Assembly: GCA_002747825.1 (NCBI GenBank)
Contig: PDQQ01000014.1
Location: forward strand, 1 to 64,000
DNA length: 64,000 nucleotides
Direction of reading: 5' to 3'
Source: Deltaproteobacteria bacterium
Lineage (GTDB): Bacteria > Desulfobacterota > Desulfobulbia > Desulfobulbales > Desulfocapsaceae
Under the pieces are notes generated by a model. The model made no database searches. It was not told the origin of the DNA and saw nothing but the letters and a program-made list of their open reading frames with translations. Both the position numbers and the translations under genes were made by a program. This document shows positions 34,962 to 43,953 of the stretch, in pieces. Numbering within the stretch: position 1 is the stretch's first letter; every line of letters begins with the position of its first letter.

Positions 34962-36671
34962 CTACTCCTCAAGCAACTGTTGTAACCGACTTTCTTTGAA
35001 CAGAGACTCCAGAGCGAGAAAAGCATCGACAACGCCTGGATCAAAGTGTTTTTCCCGGCCTTTACAGATAAGGGTTTTTACGAGATCATGGCTGTAAGCT
35101 GCTTTGTACACCCTGGTGGATGTAAGTGCATCATAAACATCGGCTAGAGCAACAATACGGGCGGCAAGCGGAATCTCTTGTCCAGCCAGCCCCATGGGGT
35201 ACCCCTGCCCATCCCAACGCTCATGATGGTGCATTGCAATATCTCGGGCCAAAGAGAAGAAGGATGACTGCCAATCATCACCATCAATGGCAGCACTCTC
35301 AAGAATAGCGGCGCCATACTGACAATGTCTTTTTATGATATCGTGCTCGTGACTCTCGAGCTGCCCCGGTTTGAGTAAAATATTATCAGGAATTGCCACC
35401 TTGCCGATATCATGCAGAATTGAAGCATCTCTCATCTGTTCAACAAAGAACTCAGTAATAACGTCTGTATAAGCAGGTTGGGTGGAGAGATACCGTACCA
35501 GCAAATCGGTATAACGACGTATTCGCTGCAGATGCGCTCCAGTGTCACCATCCCTGCATTCAGCAAGCTTTGCCAGACCAAATATAGCAGCCTGTCGAGC
35601 ACCACCAACCAGACGCTGCGACTCCAGCAACTGCTGTTCAATTATCTTTACAGGCGTAATATCACGAATAACAAACTGATAAAAGACCTCATCAAGATCA
35701 ACACGCCCTCCAGATACTTCCACATGAACGATACTACCATCGGCTTTTAGCAAACGAATACGCCGTCCATAGACAAAGTCACCAGAAGAGAGTTGCCTGA
35801 CAAGATTGTCAAAACGCACGCTGTGTATCTCTTTTCTCTCCTCTTCGAGTATATCAAGAAAAGGCCTTCCCTCCAGCTCACGAGGGGATCTTCCCAGCAG
35901 TGTAAGGCACTGGGGACTGACGTTTCGTATCACCCCATTTCTATCAATCAGCACCAGTATATCTGCTATCGCGTTATACAGTTCAGCAAACTGGATATTT
36001 TTCTTCTCCAGCTGCTCGAGCCTTCTATTGGTTAATTTTTGCAGACCCTCGGTAAAACGAGCCAATTCCTGCCGGGTATCAGACTGACGATTGACCGTTT
36101 TCGCTCTCTCCAGAAAACCTGCCATCTCGTTGTGGCTCTGCAGGGCACATATTCCGATAAACGATAAAAAGAAGAAACTGTTGTTGCACATTGAGGCGAG
36201 GGTGTCACTCTCCAGGCTGTCGGTTCCGTAGAAGAGGGTTAAGAAATAAATCAAATATGTGGAAAAACCCAAAAACACCGCCTGCGTTGCCGTTATTGGT
36301 AAAAAAGCCATGCCTCCTACCATCATAAGCAGAATGCCAATATAGTAATCCGACTGGAAGGCTCCCTGCAAAAGCGCCATCAGAGAAAGCGCAAAAACCC
36401 CTACAAACCAAGAAATATAAAAGAGAAGAAAAGAGTATTTTTGATATCTCTTCTCGTTCAGTAAAGAGAGACAAAACAGGGATACAAGGGCGACAACCAG
36501 CCTGCAAAGAAGAAAAAGGTCCTGATGTTCATTGCCTACCCAGATATCGTAAAAATAAAAGAGGGGGAATAAGATCGTGCCATACCACAGACAGATACGA
36601 GCCCGAGTGACAAACAGCTGGCGTGCTTCCTCTACGGGCCGAGTTAAAGCCGACATACATTGCAATGGCAT
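34962..36671 (-). CDS. Membrane PAS / HD-GYP cyclic di-GMP phosphodiesterase
   Basis: A 569-residue relative of the following gene with the same layout: about six N-terminal spans (residues 25-190), a PAS domain (about 235-350, YNAIADILVLIDRNGVIRNVS), and an HD-GYP domain with HDIGKVAIPDNILLKPG, HHHERWDGQGYPMGLAG and ADVYDALTSTRVYK. All canonical metal-binding and GYP residues appear present, so it is expected to hydrolyse cyclic di-GMP. A GGGAGGG stretch lies a few bases upstream of the start region. It heads a two-gene operon with its paralogue. Confidence 0.87.
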   Translation of the reverse strand: MPLQCMSALTRPVEEARQLFVTRARICLWYGTILFPLFYFYDIWVGNEHQDLFLLCRLVVALVSLFCLSLLNEKRYQKYSFLLFYISWFVGVFALSLMALLQGAFQSDYYIGILLMMVGGMAFLPITATQAVFLGFSTYLIYFLTLFYGTDSLESDTLASMCNNSFFFLSFIGICALQSHNEMAGFLERAKTVNRQSDTRQELARFTEGLQKLTNRRLEQLEKKNIQFAELYNAIADILVLIDRNGVIRNVSPQCLTLLGRSPRELEGRPFLDILEEERKEIHSVRFDNLVRQLSSGDFVYGRRIRLLKADGSIVHVEVSGGRVDLDEVFYQFVIRDITPVKIIEQQLLESQRLVGGARQAAIFGLAKLAECRDGDTGAHLQRIRRYTDLLVRYLSTQPAYTDVITEFFVEQMRDASILHDIGKVAIPDNILLKPGQLESHEHDIIKRHCQYGAAILESAAIDGDDWQSSFFSLARDIAMHHHERWDGQGYPMGLAGQEIPLAARIVALADVYDALTSTRVYKAAYSHDLVKTLICKGREKHFDPGVVDAFLALESLFKESRLQQLLEE

Positions 36672-36891
36672 ACAACCCTCCCGTACATTACTGTCAATTC
36701 CTCACCAGGAAAAAAGGCAGCGTAAAGCAAAACAATCAACCTGCTCAAGATCGATAAGAAAACTATCAGACGTGCATCCATCGGTTCCAGAACACCAAAA
36801 ATGCTCTCTAAAATCCGGATTACACGCCCTGTGAAAACGAAGAAATGGCTGCTATTGCCAAAAGCTCCCAGAAAAGGGATATCAGCAAGAA

Positions 36892-38010
36892 CTACTCTTC
36901 AAAGGCGTTTGCCTGATAAACCACCCTGGTCGTTTCCGCATCAAAGATATGAAGCTGCTCGAGATTGAAGGCCAGATCAACGGAGTCTCCAGCTCTGACT
37001 TCCCGGCGTCCGGCGCAACGTGCAATAAACGTTTCGCCAGAGAGATCAACAAAGAGATGATTCTCATTGCCAAGTGGTTCCACAACCTTGACCACACCAG
37101 GAAAAACCCAGTCAGCAGGCGTAGAAGCGCTTTCATCGGCAAGGGTTATCTCTTCGGTGCGGATACCGGCAACAACCTTTTGCCGGTGCTGGAGGTCTGT
37201 CTCACCAGCCCGGGGGATCGGGATGCGCAGATCTTTGGAAAACTGCAGCCAGCTCTGCCCGTCTTTGACATCGACAACACAGGGGATCAGATTCATTGGA
37301 GGTGTTCCAATAAAGCCTGCGACAAAGACATTCGCCGGCCGCAGAAAAAGCTCGAGAGGCGTTCCCACCTGCTCAATATAACCGTTTCGCAAGACGACAA
37401 TTCTATCGGCAAGGGTCATTGCCTCAACCTGATCATGGGTCACATAGACCATGGTGGACTGAACCCTCTGGTGCAGCATTTTTATCTCGGCACGCATCTG
37501 AATACGCAATTTGGCATCCAGATTTGACAAGGGTTCATCGAAGAGAAAAACAGAGGGTTTGCGCACCATGGCCCGTCCCATGGCAACACGCTGACGCTGG
37601 CCACCGGAAAGTTCGTGGGGCCTCCTCTGCAAAAGCTCGTTGAGACCAAGGATATCGGCAACAGCCTCTACCCGCTGCAGGATCTCTTCCTTGGAGGTCT
37701 TACGCTGTCTCAGGCCAAAGGCCATATTATCAAAAACGTTCATATGCGGATAGAGCGCATAATTCTGAAAAACCATCGCCAGCCCCCGATCCTTGGGAGC
37801 CAGATCGTTAATCACCTGATCATCCATGGAGATGGTCCCTTCACTGACCTCCTCAAGACCGGCAATCATACGCAGCAAAGTGGACTTACCACAGCCTGAA
37901 GGGCCAACCAGGACGAGAAACTCCTTATCGACGACCTGGAGGTTGATACCATGGACAACTTCTGTTTTTCCGTACCGTTTTATTACGTTTTCAAATCGTA
38001 GTTCTGCCAT
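36892..38010 (-). CDS. ugpC: Glycerol-3-phosphate ABC importer, ATP-binding subunit
   Basis: A 372-residue ATPase of the MalK/UgpC type: Walker A GPSGCGKST, signature LSGGQRQRVAMGRAM, Walker B VFLFDEPLSNLDAKLR, and a C-terminal OB/TOBE regulatory domain (GTPPMNLIPC to the end). It is divergent from ugpB-ugpA-ugpE across 550 bases, which assigns its substrate. MalK-type ATPases often serve several importers, so it could also be shared. The start MAELRFENV is preferred over the track start six codons upstream, which lies before the family N-terminus. Confidence 0.88.
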   Translation of the reverse strand: MAELRFENVIKRYGKTEVVHGINLQVVDKEFLVLVGPSGCGKSTLLRMIAGLEEVSEGTISMDDQVINDLAPKDRGLAMVFQNYALYPHMNVFDNMAFGLRQRKTSKEEILQRVEAVADILGLNELLQRRPHELSGGQRQRVAMGRAMVRKPSVFLFDEPLSNLDAKLRIQMRAEIKMLHQRVQSTMVYVTHDQVEAMTLADRIVVLRNGYIEQVGTPLELFLRPANVFVAGFIGTPPMNLIPCVVDVKDGQSWLQFSKDLRIPIPRAGETDLQHRQKVVAGIRTEEITLADESASTPADWVFPGVVKVVEPLGNENHLFVDLSGETFIARCAGRREVRAGDSVDLAFNLEQLHIFDAETTRVVYQANAFEE

Positions 38011-38560
38011 ACCGACACACCATTGCATACAAGAGCATCATTTAAAAACTTCTCCGTTCAGAATTTTACCCCTCAACACTGTTGACAGGACATCGCAGGT
38101 CTGTTGCCAGACAAAAGAGATACAAGGCTCAAGCGACCGGCAGGCAAATGAAAGAGAGAAGTCATTTCGAGATCAAGCACCAGCAAACTTTTCCGACACA
38201 AGCAAGACCCTACTACAACTGAGAACAAAAAGGAACCCCAGGTCAGAAATGTCGTCAGGAAAAGCATATCTGCGACGTGACATATCCGTGGACCCTCTTT
38301 TAACCTTTTTTTTACAGGAATTGTCAAGAAAAACCCACGATCGGAAAAACGAGGACAGAGCGCCCTCGTTGAAAAGGCTGGTAATTTTTCACCCCTTTTG
38401 CTGCTGAGAGAAAAAAAGAAAAAGTTTCATTCAGGATGATCTGAAAGGACAAAATTTCTTGACTCTCCAAAGAGAACCTACTAATTGGTAGAGCCTAAGA
38501 TGTTTCAACTTCTCCCCACACGCCGGGGATTATCACCCATACACATTCGGAGGAATTGTT
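38011..38560. promoter_or_regulatory. Divergent ugpC/ugpB control region
   Basis: This 550-base region between the divergent ugp genes holds no supported gene. On the plus strand TTGACT (38459-38464) and TAATTG stand 17 bases apart, and the -10 area lies in an imperfect palindrome CTACTAATTGGTAG. On the minus strand TTGACA (38322-38327) and GTTAAA are 17 bases apart, about 300 bases before ugpC. No Pho box of the E. coli type was found by eye. All these calls are tentative. Confidence 0.35.
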
Positions 38561-39889
38561 ATGAAATTACGCCAAATGCTTGTCGTGGCCGTTACCGGAA
38601 TCACCTTAAGTGTTCCCGCCACAGTTTTTGCAAAACCTGTAACCATCCACTGGTGGCACGCCATGAGAAGTGCCAGAGGGAAGGTTGTGGACACGATGAT
38701 TGAAAAATTTAATGCGTCACAGTCCGATTATGTCGTTGTCGGTACAAACAAAGGCAACTACGACGAGACAATGAACGCAGGTGTCGCCGCCTACAGAGCC
38801 AAGCGGGCCCCACATATACTGCAGGTTTTTGAGGTTGGAACGCAGACGATGATGCAGTCCGGGGCCATCTATCCGGTATACAAGCTGATGGCGGATACCG
38901 GCCACAATATTGACTGGTCAAATTATCTCCAGGCCGTTCTCTCGTACTATATGGATGCAGACGGGAACCTGATGTCCATGCCGTTTAACTCCTCGACCCC
39001 AATAATGTACTACAACGTCTCGATGTTTGAGAAAGCCGGTCTACCAATGCTTTCAAAGACTGAGCCAATCACCTGGGATGAACTCGGTGAGATTACCAAG
39101 CAGCTGGTCGACAAAAAGATTGCTCCAAACGGTATGGTAACCGCCTGGCAATCCTGGATCCAGGTAGAAAATTACAGCGCCATCCAGAACGTCGCCTTTG
39201 CCTCGAAAGCCAACGGTTATGAGAGCCTGGACTGCGAACTGCTGATCAACAACCCAACGGTCACCAAACATATAGAACAGCTCCAATCCTGGACCAAGGA
39301 CAACCGTTTTATGTATGGCGGACAGAAATATCAGGGACCAAAATCTGAGTTTATTGCCCAAAATGCCGCTATATACATGGATTCTGTCAGCGGGATTGCC
39401 AAACTGAAGAAGGCGGTAAAAGATTTTAAATGGGACGCCGCGCCGCTGCCGGTAGAGGCCAGCATGAAAACCCCTCAGAACAGTATTATCGGTGGTGCGT
39501 CCCTGTGGGTATTGAACGGACACAGCAAGAAGGAATATGAGGGTGTTGCGGCATTTCTGTCCTTTTTGGCAAGCAACGAAATGCAGAAATATTGGCATAA
39601 AGAAACCGGCTACTTCCCGATCACCCTCAATGCCTACAATGAGCTGAAAGAAGAAGGTTACTACAAGGAGAATCCGCTGCAAACTGTCGGTATTGACCAG
39701 CTTAACAGGGCGAAACCGACCAAAATATCCCGTGGCTTACGTCTCGGTTATTTTGTACAGATCCGCAATATCATCAACGAAGAGCTTGAGCTTGTCTGGA
39801 ATGGTAAAAAGACACCCCAGGAGGCCCTTGATAATGCGGTCGAACGAAGCAATATCCAGCTCAAGACCTTTGCCAAAACCTACAAATAA
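38561..39889 (+). CDS. ugpB: sn-Glycerol-3-phosphate-binding periplasmic protein
   Basis: A 442-residue extracytoplasmic solute-binding protein of the UgpB type with a signal peptide ending TVFA/KP. The mature start VTIHWWHAMRSARGKVVD and the following FNASQSDYVVVGTNKGNYDETMNAG closely match UgpB. Later motifs are PFNSSTPIMYYN and GGASLWVLNGHSKKEYEG. CGGAGGAATTGTT precedes the ATG. It captures glycerol 3-phosphate or its diesters for the UgpAE-UgpC importer. A strong hairpin after its stop probably separates its expression from that of the permeases. Confidence 0.92.
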   Translation: MKLRQMLVVAVTGITLSVPATVFAKPVTIHWWHAMRSARGKVVDTMIEKFNASQSDYVVVGTNKGNYDETMNAGVAAYRAKRAPHILQVFEVGTQTMMQSGAIYPVYKLMADTGHNIDWSNYLQAVLSYYMDADGNLMSMPFNSSTPIMYYNVSMFEKAGLPMLSKTEPITWDELGEITKQLVDKKIAPNGMVTAWQSWIQVENYSAIQNVAFASKANGYESLDCELLINNPTVTKHIEQLQSWTKDNRFMYGGQKYQGPKSEFIAQNAAIYMDSVSGIAKLKKAVKDFKWDAAPLPVEASMKTPQNSIIGGASLWVLNGHSKKEYEGVAAFLSFLASNEMQKYWHKETGYFPITLNAYNELKEEGYYKENPLQTVGIDQLNRAKPTKISRGLRLGYFVQIRNIINEELELVWNGKKTPQEALDNAVERSNIQLKTFAKTYK

Positions 39890-39947
39890 GAGGATCATCC
39901 AGATGGACTGGAAACGACCGTCTGTCGGCTGATTCTCCCGACTGAAA

Positions 39948-39975
39948 GAGGAGCCCTATGTCAGAAGGGCTCCTC
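39948..39975 (+). terminator. Ten-base hairpin between ugpB and ugpA
   Basis: GAGGAGCCCT and AGGGCTCCTC form a perfect ten-base stem around an eight-base loop, ending 11 bases before the ugpA start. No U-tract follows. It may stabilise the ugpB message, limit read-through or mask the ugpA start region, giving more binding protein than permease. Hairpins at this place are known in other binding-protein operons such as malE-malF. Confidence 0.6.
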
Positions 39976-39986
39976 GCTGGCCTGTT

Positions 39987-40877
39987 ATGATTAAACGATC
40001 GACCTTCAAATCGCCCTATTTACCATACCTGCTGATCCTGCCCCAGATCGTCATAACCCTGACGTTTTTTTACTGGCCGGCAGTGCAGGGGCTGATACAG
40101 TCCACCCTCCTCAGTGATCCTTTCGGGCAAAGCAGCAAGTTTGTATGGTTTTATAATTATATCGAAATATTTACGGATCCGCTGTATCTCCAGTCGATTC
40201 TTATAACCTTTATCTTCAGCCTCTCGGTTGCCTCCGTCTCCATTGCTCTGGGACTGTTCATTGCCACCATGGCCAACAGGGCCCTGAGGGCCACGGCACT
40301 TGTGCGAACCCTCCTTATCTGGCCATATGCGGTTGCTCCGGCAATCTCGGGGATTCTCTGGCTGTTCCTTTTACACCCGTCCTACGGCATCGTGGCGCTG
40401 GCGATAAACTCCTGGTTTGGTCTGGACTGGAACCCGGTTCTCAAAGGAACCGATGCGATGGTCATGATTACCATGGCCGCAGCCTGGAAACAGATCAGCT
40501 ACAATTTTGTCTTCTTTATGGCCGGACTCCAGGCCGTTCCCAAATCCCTTATCGAGGCCGCTGCCATCGATGGAGCCAGCCCACTCAAACGGTTCTGGAG
40601 GATCACCTTTCCGCTGCTCTCTCCCACCTTTTTCTTCCTGTCGGTGATGAACGTCATTTACTCGTTTTTCGAGACCTTTGGCGTCATTCATACCGTGACC
40701 CAGGGTGGGCCGGGAGGTTCAACAAATATTCTCGTATACAAGGTCTATCAGGATGGTTTCGTTGGCTTGAATCTGGGTTCTTCATCGGCCCAGTCCGTTG
40801 TGCTCATGTCATTAATTGTTACGATCACCGTACTCCAGTTCAGATACGTTGAGAAAAAAGTTCAATACACCGGATAG
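39987..40877 (+). CDS. ugpA: Glycerol-3-phosphate ABC permease
   Basis: A 296-residue inner-membrane permease with six spans, UgpA type. The N-terminus PYLLILPQIVITLTFFYWPA and the coupling loop AAAIDGASPLKRFWRITFPLLSP, near residue 195, are diagnostic for the MalF/UgpA group. The C-terminal VTQGGPGGSTNILVYKVYQDGF stretch agrees. It pairs with UgpE, whose gene begins five bases after its stop. A clear Shine-Dalgarno is missing; the hairpin upstream occupies that region. Confidence 0.92.
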   Translation: MIKRSTFKSPYLPYLLILPQIVITLTFFYWPAVQGLIQSTLLSDPFGQSSKFVWFYNYIEIFTDPLYLQSILITFIFSLSVASVSIALGLFIATMANRALRATALVRTLLIWPYAVAPAISGILWLFLLHPSYGIVALAINSWFGLDWNPVLKGTDAMVMITMAAAWKQISYNFVFFMAGLQAVPKSLIEAAAIDGASPLKRFWRITFPLLSPTFFFLSVMNVIYSFFETFGVIHTVTQGGPGGSTNILVYKVYQDGFVGLNLGSSSAQSVVLMSLIVTITVLQFRYVEKKVQYTG

Positions 40878-40882
40878 TTCCC

Positions 40883-41803
40883 ATGGTCGAAAAAACGCCT
40901 GTGCTTGACACATTTACCTACGTCTTCCTCATTGTCGGCATTCTGATCGTTGGTTTTCCAATGATTTACAGTCTGATCGCTGCGACCCTGCCCCTTGAGG
41001 ATGTCTCTCGGGTTCCGATGCCGCTTATCCCGGGGGATCAGTTCTTCGAAAACATGCGCGAAGCCTGGACCAGGGGCAATCTGGGGCGTCAGATTTTGAA
41101 CTCCTTTATTATGGCGGCCGGTATTACCATCGGCAAGATAACCATCTCCATTATCGGTGCCTTTTCCATCGTCTATTTTAACTATCGGCTTCGAGTAGTC
41201 GCCTTTGCCTCGGTTTTCTGCACCTTGATGCTCCCGGTCGAGGTACGGATTATGCCAACCTTTGAGGTGGCCTCAAACGTTTTGGGCCCTCTCCAGGCGA
41301 CATGTACCTTTCTTCATCTGGACAGGCTTATCGCCTGGTTCGTCGGCAACGACTTTGAGATGCATCTCAACTGGTCTCTGCTGGACAGTTATACCGGTCT
41401 GATTATGCCGCTCATCGCTTCGGCCACCTGTACCTTCTTGTTCCGCCAGTTCTTCCTGACCGTGCCCGAAGAGCTCTGTGAAGCGGCAAAAATGGATGGT
41501 GCCAGCCCGATGACCTTTTTCAGAAAGATACTGCTTCCTCTGTCTACCACCAACATTGCGGCACTTATTGTTATTGAGTTTGTCTATGGTTACAACCAGT
41601 ATCTCTGGCCTCTTCTGATCACAACAGATCCCAATATGACAACTGCGGTCATCGGCCTTCAGGATCTGATCCCCCAGGCGGATGACCTCCCGGAATGGAA
41701 CGTTGCTCTCAGCGCAGCGCTTCTCGTCATGCTGCCACCTGTCACAGTGGTTTTGTCGATGCAGCGCTGGTTTGTTAAAGGACTTATCGAAAGAGAGAAG
41801 TAA
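40883..41803 (+). CDS. ugpE: Glycerol-3-phosphate ABC permease
   Basis: A 306-residue inner-membrane permease with six spans, UgpE type. The coupling loop EAAKMDGASPMTFFRKILLPLS lies near residue 205, and the segment FTYVFLIVGILIVGFPMIYSLIAATL forms the first span. A loop around residues 140-170 (LGPLQATCTFLHLDRLIAWFVGND) is longer than in most UgpE proteins that I recall, so the protein is about 25 residues larger than the usual 281. It completes the UgpB-A-E-C importer and is convergent with the diguanylate cyclase gene. Confidence 0.9.
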   Translation: MVEKTPVLDTFTYVFLIVGILIVGFPMIYSLIAATLPLEDVSRVPMPLIPGDQFFENMREAWTRGNLGRQILNSFIMAAGITIGKITISIIGAFSIVYFNYRLRVVAFASVFCTLMLPVEVRIMPTFEVASNVLGPLQATCTFLHLDRLIAWFVGNDFEMHLNWSLLDSYTGLIMPLIASATCTFLFRQFFLTVPEELCEAAKMDGASPMTFFRKILLPLSTTNIAALIVIEFVYGYNQYLWPLLITTDPNMTTAVIGLQDLIPQADDLPEWNVALSAALLVMLPPVTVVLSMQRWFVKGLIEREK

Positions 41804-41889
41804 GGGATTGCGCCTGAAAGACCGTTACCATCAGTTTTCGAACGCCGTGAGGATTACAAGAGAGAACAAGCCATAGGAAAAGGAGCTTT

Positions 41890-43590
41890 TTATTCCGCTT
41901 TCGGCCAGGCTCTGTAACAGCTTCTGCCCGCCTCCTTTGCCAGATACAGTGCCTGATCAGCACCGTGCAGGAACTGCTCTGCCCCGTAGTCTGGCTTGGA
42001 AAGACAACCACCAACACTGACACTCAAACGGATCTCCCCCTCAAGACAGCCATGCTCGCTCACCTGTTGACAAATCCTTTCCCCAAGGATCTTCAGATTA
42101 TCTCGACTGATCGGATGCAACAGTACGAGGAACTCATCTCCTCCCCAACGTGATGCCTGGTCAAAGGATCTGATATTTTCACGAATAATGTCGGCCACAG
42201 CCACCAGGACCTGGTCTCCGGCCCCGTGGCCGTGTTTATCGTTTATCTTCTTGAACCAATCCACATCAAGGCACAGCAGTCCCGCTGTGTTCTGTTCACG
42301 ACGGGCTTGATCAAGGCGGTTTTCGATACAGCGCAACATACCGCGTCGATTCAGCAGCCCCGTCAAAGGATCAAGACTGGCGACCCTTTCCAAACTGAGG
42401 GTACGCTGCTTCACCTTCCTTTCAAGATCGCGGCGGGACAGAAGAACAACGTTTGCCATCTCCTTAAAATGTTCAACAAGCTGTGCAACCTCGCCTATCC
42501 CTTCTGACTGTAACTCTTCTTCAGGGGCCTCACCATCCTGCACCCGACCCATAGCAGCTGTCAGAGAAGCAATTGGATTGATCAGAAAGTGGTTGAGTGC
42601 CAGATTAAAGACGAGAATGGAAAGCAGCAGCACACCAATAAGAACAAAAATGAGTGTCGAGAATTGGGAGAGAGGGAGTACCGTCTGTAAATTGATCATC
42701 GTCAATTCAAACCAGTCGATCTCTGGCAGATAGACGATTCCAACCAGGTAGGGATGCCCCCCGGACCTGACCAAAACGGTAGAGACGGATTTTCTCCGAC
42801 TTTTCAGTTCGCCAAAAGCCTTCTCAAGCCTTTCAAGGGTGCCAGAATCTGCAAAGATACGCTCAAGCCCCCTATCCTTAGCATCCTTGTAACCTGCATC
42901 AACAAGAAAACCGTCGTGACTGAGCTGAATCTGGCCATACGCATCGACAAAAAAACTCTGTATCCCGGACTCCTTGTTCAAGGCCAGCTGCTCGGTAAAG
43001 AGCGTCAAGTCCATTCCTGTGCCAACCAGCCCCAGCACCTCGTCACCATCCCTTATCAAGGAATTGATCCAGAGTCGGGTAATACCCAAGGCCCGATCCA
43101 GAGAAACGTTAAGCTGCAGCGGATCTTTTCCATTGACTGTTCGGAAAAACCATTGATCTTCAGTCGCTTGAGAATTCAGAACGTAGCGAAGCTGCTGTCC
43201 ATCAAAATCATTATTGGAATTATTGTAGTAATACTGTCTGTTGGCCAGAAAAACCGCAAAATAGTTATTGTCTATAAAATTATAACGGAAATTTTCCAAT
43301 AATCGTAAGCCACTCCTTTTCAACACCGGATCTTCCGGACTGCGGGCCCATTCAATTAAGGCCGGAGATTTGGCCAACTGCCTGGCAAGGGTGATTTCAC
43401 GATAAATTGGTTGCAGGATTTGCGTCTTGTCATAGAGGACCTGTTTCCAGATAAACTTCGCCGCCCACTGCTGAGTGATATCGTTTGCATTGGTACGCAC
43501 GGACCAGACAATAGCTGCTGTTGCTATCAAAAACAGAAAGACAGCCAGAAGCAGAAAAGCAAACTTGAGATTCATCCGCCTTCTAGGCAT
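41890..43590 (-). CDS. Membrane diguanylate cyclase with extracytoplasmic sensor domain
   Basis: A 566-residue protein. A span near the N-terminus (FAFLLLAVFLFLIATAAIVW) and a second near residue 320 flank a periplasmic dCache-like sensor of about 270 residues (LNSLIRDGDEVLGLVGTGMDLT). A HAMP-like segment follows, then a GGDEF domain with the active site RWGGDEFLVLL. The product-inhibition I-site is kept as RSFD five residues before GGDEF. It should make cyclic di-GMP in response to a small periplasmic ligand. GGAGAGT precedes the chosen ATG. It lies near two HD-GYP proteins. Confidence 0.88.
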   Translation of the reverse strand: MPRRRMNLKFAFLLLAVFLFLIATAAIVWSVRTNANDITQQWAAKFIWKQVLYDKTQILQPIYREITLARQLAKSPALIEWARSPEDPVLKRSGLRLLENFRYNFIDNNYFAVFLANRQYYYNNSNNDFDGQQLRYVLNSQATEDQWFFRTVNGKDPLQLNVSLDRALGITRLWINSLIRDGDEVLGLVGTGMDLTLFTEQLALNKESGIQSFFVDAYGQIQLSHDGFLVDAGYKDAKDRGLERIFADSGTLERLEKAFGELKSRRKSVSTVLVRSGGHPYLVGIVYLPEIDWFELTMINLQTVLPLSQFSTLIFVLIGVLLLSILVFNLALNHFLINPIASLTAAMGRVQDGEAPEEELQSEGIGEVAQLVEHFKEMANVVLLSRRDLERKVKQRTLSLERVASLDPLTGLLNRRGMLRCIENRLDQARREQNTAGLLCLDVDWFKKINDKHGHGAGDQVLVAVADIIRENIRSFDQASRWGGDEFLVLLHPISRDNLKILGERICQQVSEHGCLEGEIRLSVSVGGCLSKPDYGAEQFLHGADQALYLAKEAGRSCYRAWPKAE

Positions 43591-43681
43591 CAATACTCTC
43601 CGGCAATAGACAATACTCCTCCACAAAGCCCTTCAAAATACAAAAGATATGTTAAAAAAAAGAATGCAGCCGAATACCCTC

Positions 43682-43726
43682 ACAAAAAAGAAAAGGCCGC
43701 AGATCTCAAAAGATACTGCGGCCTTT
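43682..43726 (-). terminator. Rho-independent terminator of tRNA-Phe
   Basis: On the minus strand AAAGGCCGCAG and CTGCGGCCTTT make a perfect 11-base stem followed by TCTTTTTTG. It begins 26 bases after the tRNA 3' end and closes that transcript before the diguanylate cyclase gene. Confidence 0.9.
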
Positions 43727-43752
43727 ACGCTTATGAAACATTCATAAACCTC

Positions 43753-43828
<76 letters not shown>

Positions 43829-43953
43829 TTCTTTTGAAGGAGCCTTTTTACTCGACTTCCACGACTGTGTCAATAGGCAACCTTATACTCTCCATAATTT
43901 TCTACCATTTACTTCCCGTAGAAAATCTCTCTGCCGCTATCAATGAGCCATCC

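Noticed and set aside
38011-38560. Pho box in the ugp control region
   Set aside because: Two CTGTTG-type elements occur, but their spacing of about 21 bases does not fit the 11-base CTGTCAT repeat period.
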